From NCBI GenBank assembly GCA_039720395.1, contig CM077826.1, positions 22,755,053-22,819,052 on the forward strand: 64,000 nucleotides of DNA, written 5' to 3'. The DNA comes from Liquidambar formosana. Taxonomy: Eukaryota > Streptophyta > Magnoliopsida > Saxifragales > Altingiaceae. The position numbers were made by a program, and so were the translations under genes. Under the pieces are notes generated by a model that was not told the DNA's origin, made no database searches, and saw only the letters and a program-made list of their open reading frames with translations. Positions 58,161-64,000 of this stretch are shown piece by piece (positions within the stretch are counted from its first letter, which is position 1; every line of letters begins with the position of its first letter).

Positions 58161-61100
58161 ATGGATATTTATGGCATGGATATAGATCCTAGGAATGACG
58201 TCCCCCCGGAGCTCGTCGAGCGAAGGAAAAGGGGTGTCACCGAACCTAACATGGATGAATTGGAACCAATCAATTTAGGGACAAATGAATTGCCAAAGAT
58301 AATTAAAATTGGGATAACCCTTTCACCACTTGAAAAAGAAAAGCTGATAGCCCTCCTAAAGGCCAACATAACGGCCTTTGCATGGTCTTATGAAGACATG
58401 CCCGGCATAGATCCAGACATCGTGCAGCACTTCATCCCCACCAATCCCCTTAAAAAGCCGGTAAAGCAAAAATTGAGAAGATTGAAACCCGAGTGGGCAT
58501 TGAAGGTAAAGGAGGAAGTAACCAAGCAACTCGATGCGGGGTTCCTACAGGTTGTGGAGTATCCCGAGTGGTTATCCAATATAGTTCCCGTGCCTAAAAA
58601 GGATGGAAAAGTGAGGATGTGTGTGGATTTTCGAGATCTTAATGCAGCAAGCCCTAAGGATGATTTCCCTTTGCCCCACATTGATGTATTGGTAGATAGC
58701 ACTGTAGGACATGCGCTCCTCTCTTTCATGGATGGGTTTTCCGGATACAATCAGATAAAGATGGCGCCGCAAGATATGGAGAAAACGGCCTTTATCACAC
58801 AGTGGGGAACATATTGTTACAAAGTGATGCCGTTCGGTTTGAGAAATGCCGGGGCTACCTATCAGAGAGCTGCTACAACATTGCTGCACGACATGATCCA
58901 TAAGGAGGTGGAAGTATATGTGGACGACATGATCGTGAAGTCCGTGGATCGAGAAGGACACTTCAGGGCACTAGAAAGGTTCCTGGAGCGAGCAAAGAAG
59001 TACAACTTGCGGTTGAATCCACAGAAATGCGCCTTTGGTGTCACTGCGGGCAAGTTATTAGGATTTATGATTACTCAGAGGGGAATCGAGGTCGATCCGG
59101 GAAAAATCAAGGCCATTGTGGAGATGGAGCCGCCTAGCACAGAAAAGCAGATTCGAGGGTTCTTGGGGAGAATTCAGTACATAAGCAGGTTCATTGCTAA
59201 TTTGACTATGGTGTGTGAGCCGATTTTCAAGTTGCTTAAGAAGGGTGTGCCGAAGGTATGGAATGAAGAATGTCAAGGAGCCTTTGAGACTATCAAAAGG
59301 TATTTGAGTAATCCACCAATTCTAGTTCCTCCGCGACAAGGTGAGCCGTTATTGTTATACTTGACGGTCACTGAAACCACGACGGGAGCTATGCTAGCTC
59401 AGTACCTTGAGGGGTCAAAAAAGGAGAACGCCATTTACTATCTAAGCAAGAAGATGACAGATTATGAGGTGAAGTACAATGCCATAGAAAAGGCTTGTGT
59501 GGCTTTGGTATGGGCAACTCAGAAACTCTGTCACTACATGATGTCGTATGAGGTTTTCTTGATAAGCCGTATGGATCCACTGAAGTACTTGATAGAAAGG
59601 CCGGTTTTATCCTACAGAACTGCTCGTTGGTCGATTCTCCTCAATGAATTCGACATAAAGTATGTAACACAGAAGTCAGTGAAAGGAAGTGTCATTGCAG
59701 ATTACTTGGCTAGCTGCCCTGTGGCGTCATCAGAACAATTTAATGATCAATTCCCCGATGAGGATGTCCTAGAGATTGGAAGGAAGAGTTGGAAAGTATA
59801 CTTTGATGGAGCTGCAAATAAGAGAGGGTATGGGATAGGAGTCCTATTGGTTTCACCTGAAGAAGCATTCACACCATTGGCGGTTAAGTTAGGGTTTGAA
59901 GCAACCAACAACATTGCTGAGTATGAAGCCTGCATCCTTGCGTTGGAAGCCGCACTAGAATTGGGGATCAAAGAGTCGGAGGTTTTCGGAGATTCAGCAC
60001 TAATTATCTGCCAGATAAAGGGAGAGTGGAAGACTCGTGATGAGAAGCTGCTACCATATCATGCATACTTAGAAGCCTTGACTAAAGAATTTGTGGAAAT
60101 AGAGTTCAATTATTTGTCAAGAAATAAGAACCAATTTGCTGATGCTTTGGCAACTCTAGCTTCTATGGTGGAAATCCCGGATGGTGGGAATGTAAAACCG
60201 TTGGTGATAGAATGTAGAGAAAAACCTGTGTATTGCTGTTCTATTCGAGAAGGAGAGGTAAAGGATGGCCATCCTTGGTACTATGACATCATGAAATTCA
60301 TCGAGGAAAGGGAGTATCCAGAAGGAGCAACCCGCATTGATAGGAGAACACTGAGGAGGCTAGCGAGTCACTATGTTTTGTGTGGAGGAAAGCTATACCG
60401 GAGGTCATACGATGGGGTCCATCTATTGTGTGTCACTGAGGAAGAAGCCGAACGTCTTGTTAGTGAAATCCATGAAGGAGTTGGAGCACCGCACATGAAT
60501 GGTTATATGCTAGCTAAGAAAATCATGAGGTTGGGCTACTATTGGTCTACAATGGAGAGAGATTGCCATGCACATGTTAAGAAGTGTCACAAATGTCAGG
60601 TCTTTGCTAATGGACAACACTTGCCTTCCATGCCTTTGACAAGCATGTCGTCGCCTTGGCCGTTTGCAGTGTGGGGAATAGATATAATTGGGCAGATTAA
60701 GCCGAAAGCCTCCAATGGGCATGAGTACATCTTGGTAGCTATTGATTACTTCACTAAGTGGGTAGAGGCAGCATCTTTCAAGACCCTGAATGCCAAGAAG
60801 GTAGCACAGTTCATACAGCTCAACATCATCTACAGGTATGGGGTACCCCATGAGGTTATTTCAGACAATGGTCAGCACTTTCAGAAAGAAACCAAGGAGC
60901 TTTTGCAGAAATACAACATAGTGCACCATTTATCCTCCCCTTATCGCCCGCAGACTAATGGAGCAGTGGAGGCCACCAACAAGAATGTTAAGAAGATACT
61001 ACAGAAAACAGCTGACACCTACACTGATTGGCATGAGAAGTTGCCATTAGCCTTGTGGGGCTATAGAACATCCGTAAGATCGTCAACAGGGGCTACCCCT

Positions 61101-61520
61101 TATTCCTTGGTGTATGGGATGGAGGCTGTTTTGCCTATTGAGTTGGAGGTACCGTCATTACGGGTTGCTATGGAGAGTCAGATAGCAGAAGCAGATTGGA
61201 TTAAGAACCGTTATGATGAGCTGGCATTGCTCGATGAAAGGCGATTGAGGGCCTTGTATCATGTGCAGGGATATCAGCGAAGGGTTGCAAGAGCATTCAA
61301 CAAGCATGTCAAAGACCGAGGTTTGAAGACAGGGGATTTGGTGTTGAAAGAAATCAGAGCTCCAATTTTTGATCCACGAGGGAAGTTCAAGCCAAGTTGG
61401 GGTGGCCCGTATGTTATCAAGGAGATACTACCAGCAGGGGCTGTTCGCCTCATGGATTTGGATGGAATTGAGTTCGCTCGTCCTACCAATTTGGATCAAT
61501 TGAAGAAGTACTATGTGTAA
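58161..61520 (+). CDS. Element A pol polyprotein: RT, RNase H, archaeal-type RNase H, integrase (intact)
   Basis: 1119 codons from the ATG at 58161 (MDIYGMDIDP, conserved in B and C); the frame is open from 58002. RT: PEWALKVKEEVTKQL, VPKKDGKVRMCVDFRDLNAA, FMDGFSGYNQI, YVDDM (about residue 252). First RNase H (about 390-510) reads YLTVTETTTGAML, so the leading catalytic Asp is missing. The second, archaeal-type RNase H (about 550-675) keeps four acids: FDGA, AEYEA, GDSAL and FADALA. Integrase has a His/Cys zinc region (EIHEG, HMNGY, CHKCQ) and D841, D902, E937 in GIDIIG, SDNG and GAVEA. The C-terminal GPY motif (GGPYVIKEIL) is present and no chromodomain follows. It copies genomic RNA into DNA and integrates it. 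Confidence 0.95.
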   Translation: MDIYGMDIDPRNDVPPELVERRKRGVTEPNMDELEPINLGTNELPKIIKIGITLSPLEKEKLIALLKANITAFAWSYEDMPGIDPDIVQHFIPTNPLKKPVKQKLRRLKPEWALKVKEEVTKQLDAGFLQVVEYPEWLSNIVPVPKKDGKVRMCVDFRDLNAASPKDDFPLPHIDVLVDSTVGHALLSFMDGFSGYNQIKMAPQDMEKTAFITQWGTYCYKVMPFGLRNAGATYQRAATTLLHDMIHKEVEVYVDDMIVKSVDREGHFRALERFLERAKKYNLRLNPQKCAFGVTAGKLLGFMITQRGIEVDPGKIKAIVEMEPPSTEKQIRGFLGRIQYISRFIANLTMVCEPIFKLLKKGVPKVWNEECQGAFETIKRYLSNPPILVPPRQGEPLLLYLTVTETTTGAMLAQYLEGSKKENAIYYLSKKMTDYEVKYNAIEKACVALVWATQKLCHYMMSYEVFLISRMDPLKYLIERPVLSYRTARWSILLNEFDIKYVTQKSVKGSVIADYLASCPVASSEQFNDQFPDEDVLEIGRKSWKVYFDGAANKRGYGIGVLLVSPEEAFTPLAVKLGFEATNNIAEYEACILALEAALELGIKESEVFGDSALIICQIKGEWKTRDEKLLPYHAYLEALTKEFVEIEFNYLSRNKNQFADALATLASMVEIPDGGNVKPLVIECREKPVYCCSIREGEVKDGHPWYYDIMKFIEEREYPEGATRIDRRTLRRLASHYVLCGGKLYRRSYDGVHLLCVTEEEAERLVSEIHEGVGAPHMNGYMLAKKIMRLGYYWSTMERDCHAHVKKCHKCQVFANGQHLPSMPLTSMSSPWPFAVWGIDIIGQIKPKASNGHEYILVAIDYFTKWVEAASFKTLNAKKVAQFIQLNIIYRYGVPHEVISDNGQHFQKETKELLQKYNIVHHLSSPYRPQTNGAVEATNKNVKKILQKTADTYTDWHEKLPLALWGYRTSVRSSTGATPYSLVYGMEAVLPIELEVPSLRVAMESQIAEADWIKNRYDELALLDERRLRALYHVQGYQRRVARAFNKHVKDRGLKTGDLVLKEIRAPIFDPRGKFKPSWGGPYVIKEILPAGAVRLMDLDGIEFARPTNLDQLKKYYV

Positions 61521-61603
61521 GGCCTGCTAGGTTGAAAACCCATAAGGGCGGCCTAGGCAAAAGTTAAGGCATTTGAACTACGAGGGCCTGATTCCCCATT
61601 CCT

Positions 61604-61665
61604 AAAAAAAAGAAAAAAAAAATGAAAAAATGAAAAAAAATGAAAAAAAAAATTGAAAAAAGGAT
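61604..61665 (+). repeat. A-rich purine tract at convergent gene ends (element A)
   Basis: Run of A with G and a few T between the pol stop and the antisense gene, followed by GATACGTAGGCAGCCC as in B and C. Confidence 0.65.
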
Positions 61666-61845
61666 GGGGATACGTAGGCAGCCCATAAAGTTACCTTGGG
61701 TGCGGTCCAAACAACACCACAACAACAAATCTCAAAATTAAATTATTATTGGCAATTCATTTAGAACTAATTGATTGACATAGCAATTTATTGGTGTTAG
61801 ATAAAGAACTATTGACATGCCATAGATATCCTATTTCTAAAGTCT

Positions 61846-63132
61846 TCAAGTCCTTTTGATTTTCTTCAGAATTTCTTGGTTTGCTTTTTTCTCTTTTCTT
61901 TCAAGTCTTCGCTTCTTTCGCAAGTCATGAGCATGTGCTGCTTCCACTGCTTCCAGAATGTCTTCCCTGCAAAATCCAAGTCCTGTGTCCTTGATAAGGT
62001 CATAAATCCTTTTCCTGCGAATGGTTTCTCTTTCACCCAAGCTAGTCTTCAACCATGTCTTGTATTCAGGGCTCATGACATAAGGCCCATCGGTGTTTTC
62101 AACTCGAGTCAGTTTCAGTTGGTCAGTCCATCTAGTCTTGGCCCACTTAACCATTGTGGGGCCCACAGGTTCGACAGAATGATCAAATACCACAGGAGTA
62201 GGTATGGTTTGCATGGCACCCATCTGACGAAGGATTCTTGAAGTCCAATAGAATGAAGTTGACCTCAACCCTATGAGCTTGACTATAGCACACCCAGAAG
62301 TTCGGAGAAGAATTTGTTCCTTGCATCCCCATGTGGAGACAAACCACCTGATGTTTCGCCATGAGAGAGTTTGGAAGTAGCCCAACCATTCCCTCAAAGA
62401 AAATTGACCAGGAAGTTCAACTCGACGGCAACAATAATGTTGGGGTTTGTATGGATTAATGGTGGTAGGAGATAAGAAATTAAGCCTTTCAAGAAGCCAC
62501 ATCTGCAGTAGAATGGGGCTCCCTCCTAATGGGGCTTGTGGGTTATCATGAACTTTGTCTAAACCGTTGAGGGTTTCAGCTAGCACCATGGGAATCAGGT
62601 TGTTGTGTTCAAGAAGAAAAGGGATCAGTTCACAAATTTGAATAGGGACATAGAGAGTCCCCGTGGAGATAAGGAAGCGACCAACCAAGCAGAAAGCAAG
62701 AGCATGTTGAGTAGGAAGGTTGAAATTCAAGGTACCTTTGCTGTCATGGGCCAAGAAGGAAGTTGCTATTTCCATAAGGTTCACCATGTGATCCTTCACA
62801 AATATGGAGGCCTCTTGTTAAGAAATCCCAAGGAAGTTGGAGAAGGAAATCAGGTAACTTGAGCGAGGAGTAGGGAGGATGAAAGGTCCCACAGGTGAAA
62901 CTCCATACAAGGCGCAGAATTCCTCCATTGTTGGGCATAGTTCTTCATAGTTGAAGCGGAATACATGAAGTTGGGGATCCCAAAAATGTGTAGCAGCAGT
63001 AAGAAGAGTGGTTTCAAGCTTCACATGTATCAAAGAAAACAATGGATCCAAGCAGTAGCGCTTGAACTCCTTCCTTGCCTCCGCACTCATAACCTTCAGA
63101 AAATCACTCAAGAGCTTGTCTAGGGCTTCCAT
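61846..63132 (-). pseudogene. Antisense DUF7745/PMD-superfamily gene, element A, one nonsense codon
   Basis: 428-codon frame from the ATG at 63132 (MEALDKLLSDFLK), same length as in C and, from its second ATG, in B. One TAA at 62820-62818 stands where C has CAA (Gln) in GISQQE; beyond it the same frame is open to 61846. Same motif order as the B protein, with basic KKRRLERKEKK sequence near the C-terminus. TATAAAAG at 63188 on minus, array 88 bp further up. The single stop differs from the one in C, so the two lesions are independent. Confidence 0.8.
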
Positions 63133-63275
63133 AACTTTCTCTCAATGAATGCTAGTAGGGTTTGAGACCCCTTGGATGTGCTTTTATAGGAAAAAATTCG
63201 GAAATCCGTGTTTTGGAAGGTGGAATCCCGTCAAAATAGGAAGTTTCCTAAAATCAGGCGAAACACCGCTTCGGG

Positions 63276-63333
63276 CTCGGGTGACCACCCAGGCCTGGTC
63301 GGCTAGCCGCCCAGCCCCAGGTGGTCACCCGAG
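63276..63333. promoter_or_regulatory. 22-bp-unit palindromic array, short form, upstream of DUF7745 gene (element A)
   Basis: 58 bp, CTCGGGTGACCACC to GGTGGTCACCCGAG around two units. 88 bp to the TATA-like box at 63188 (minus). Confidence 0.88.
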
Positions 63334-63585
63334 GCCGCCGTCTTTGTTTCACCCATTTTTGCCTTGTTATGCCTTTGTTTAGCCCTTTCGTGATGTTTTG
63401 ACTCTTTTGTGCTTGATTTAAGCCCATTTTTCACACAATACAAGATCATATCATTGCAATAAAGTTCAACATAGATTCATCAAGTATCCATAATAAAGGT
63501 TCAAGGTTGGGAATCGAAATTCCTAATTAGTACATGACAAGAAGATAGTAAGTTCCAAACATTCCTAACAAGAGGTGAGTGAAAC

Positions 63586-64000
63586 TCAATGATTTCCCGT
63601 GGGCCTTCTCTTTCGACTTGGCCCAGCTCCATCATGCCCTGAACGAGGTGCTCTAGGAGGGGGCATATCCTGTGGTGGATTAGATGATGATGCCTGTTGC
63701 AAACAAAGATAATGAGTTAGGAGGGTAATGGTGCCAATCCTAGTTGAAAGTTAATAAGATGATCACTCACTTGGGGATTTAAGCGTGCTTCCAGAACTGA
63801 GTTCTCTAAACTCATTCGCACAAGATCCCTCCTCAATCCTTCATTGAGTTCGATGCATTCCTGGGCATACTCCCGTGGAACCTAGGAAAGTATAAACATG
63901 GTTAACAATAATGAAAGAATCCAATTTCAAAAAGATAAGAGTTTAGAACTCACATTCTCATAATATGGATCGATCTTGGGATATTCATCGAATGGTGGAT
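63586..64000 (-). pseudogene. Antisense PMD gene, element A, last exons, cut by window end
   Basis: Exon 7 63693-63586 (36 codons with TGA stop, Pro/Arg/Ser-rich tail), exon 6 63881-63771 (37 codons, the same length as in B), and the end of exon 5 from 63954 upward. Borders are GT-AG. This part shows no lesion; the rest is outside the window, so its state is unknown and pseudogene is only a cautious label. Confidence 0.65.

Larger units (their letters stand above)
51089..64000 (+). mobile_element. Element A: Tat-type Ty3/gypsy retrotransposon, best-preserved copy, runs off the window
   Basis: Inserted in the 3' region of element B after CTTGG. 5' LTR 51089-54218, PBS 54223-54240, leader, open gag-pro, intron-like junction, open pol, purine tract, antisense DUF7745-like gene with one nonsense codon, array, and the last exons of the antisense PMD gene up to the window end. 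Same family as C. By homology about 3 kb of PMD gene, a 3' UTR and a 3' LTR should follow. Both polyprotein frames are open with all catalytic motifs, so it may be autonomous or very recently active. Confidence 0.93.

Noticed and set aside
61876..62241. 121-codon plus-strand frame opposite the antisense gene
   Set aside because: Shadow frame of the DUF7745-like gene on the other strand with no domain features.

Overview
This window is repeat DNA from a plant nuclear genome, almost certainly a flowering plant; I cannot name the species. It is a nest of large Ty3/gypsy LTR retrotransposons of the Tat/Ogre type, plus one Ty1/copia element. The clade call rests on LTRs of about 3 kb, a tRNA-Arg-type primer site, a polyprotein with a second archaeal-type RNase H between the original RNase H and integrase, no chromodomain, an intron-like gag-pro/pol junction, and extra genes on the antisense strand. 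I found no unique host gene, no RNA gene and no CRISPR array.

Layout. 1-3777 is the 3' part of a first element copy: antisense plant-mobile-domain (PMD) gene, then the start of an inverted solo LTR. It ends at a 100-N gap (3778-3877). Element C (3878-22570) lacks its 5' end. It holds broken gag-pro and pol on +, two antisense genes on -, a nested inverted solo LTR (15203-17988, target duplication GTAGC), a tandem-repeat-rich 3' UTR and its own 3' LTR (19332-22570). 22571-23079 is unassigned flank. 23080-25712 is an inverted LTR (D) that was cut by insertion of element B. B (25713 onward) has a complete 5' LTR, PBS, gag-pro split by a nested copia element (31346-40851, target duplication CGCCA), pol, an intact antisense DUF7745-like gene and an antisense seven-exon PMD gene. 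B is cut at 51088 by element A (51089 to beyond the window), which has a 5' LTR, PBS, an open 1009-codon gag-pro frame and an open pol frame.

How the parts work together. LTR promoters drive gag-pro and pol on the sense strand. Two extra genes face them on the antisense strand, convergent with pol: an intronless DUF7745/PMD-superfamily gene and a PMD gene with seven exons and phase-0 introns. Introns can survive retrotransposition there because the genomic RNA is the opposite strand.

The strongest novel signal is a palindromic array built of 22-bp units, present upstream of the TATA-like box of all three promoter types of each element (LTR, DUF7745 gene, PMD gene). The distance from array to TATA-like box is constant by promoter type, 188, 88 and 24 bp, in every copy I measured and in two diverged element families. 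The core of the unit differs between families but is shared by the three promoters of one family. This looks like a common cis-regulatory module linking sense and antisense transcription units. That is an inference from sequence only.
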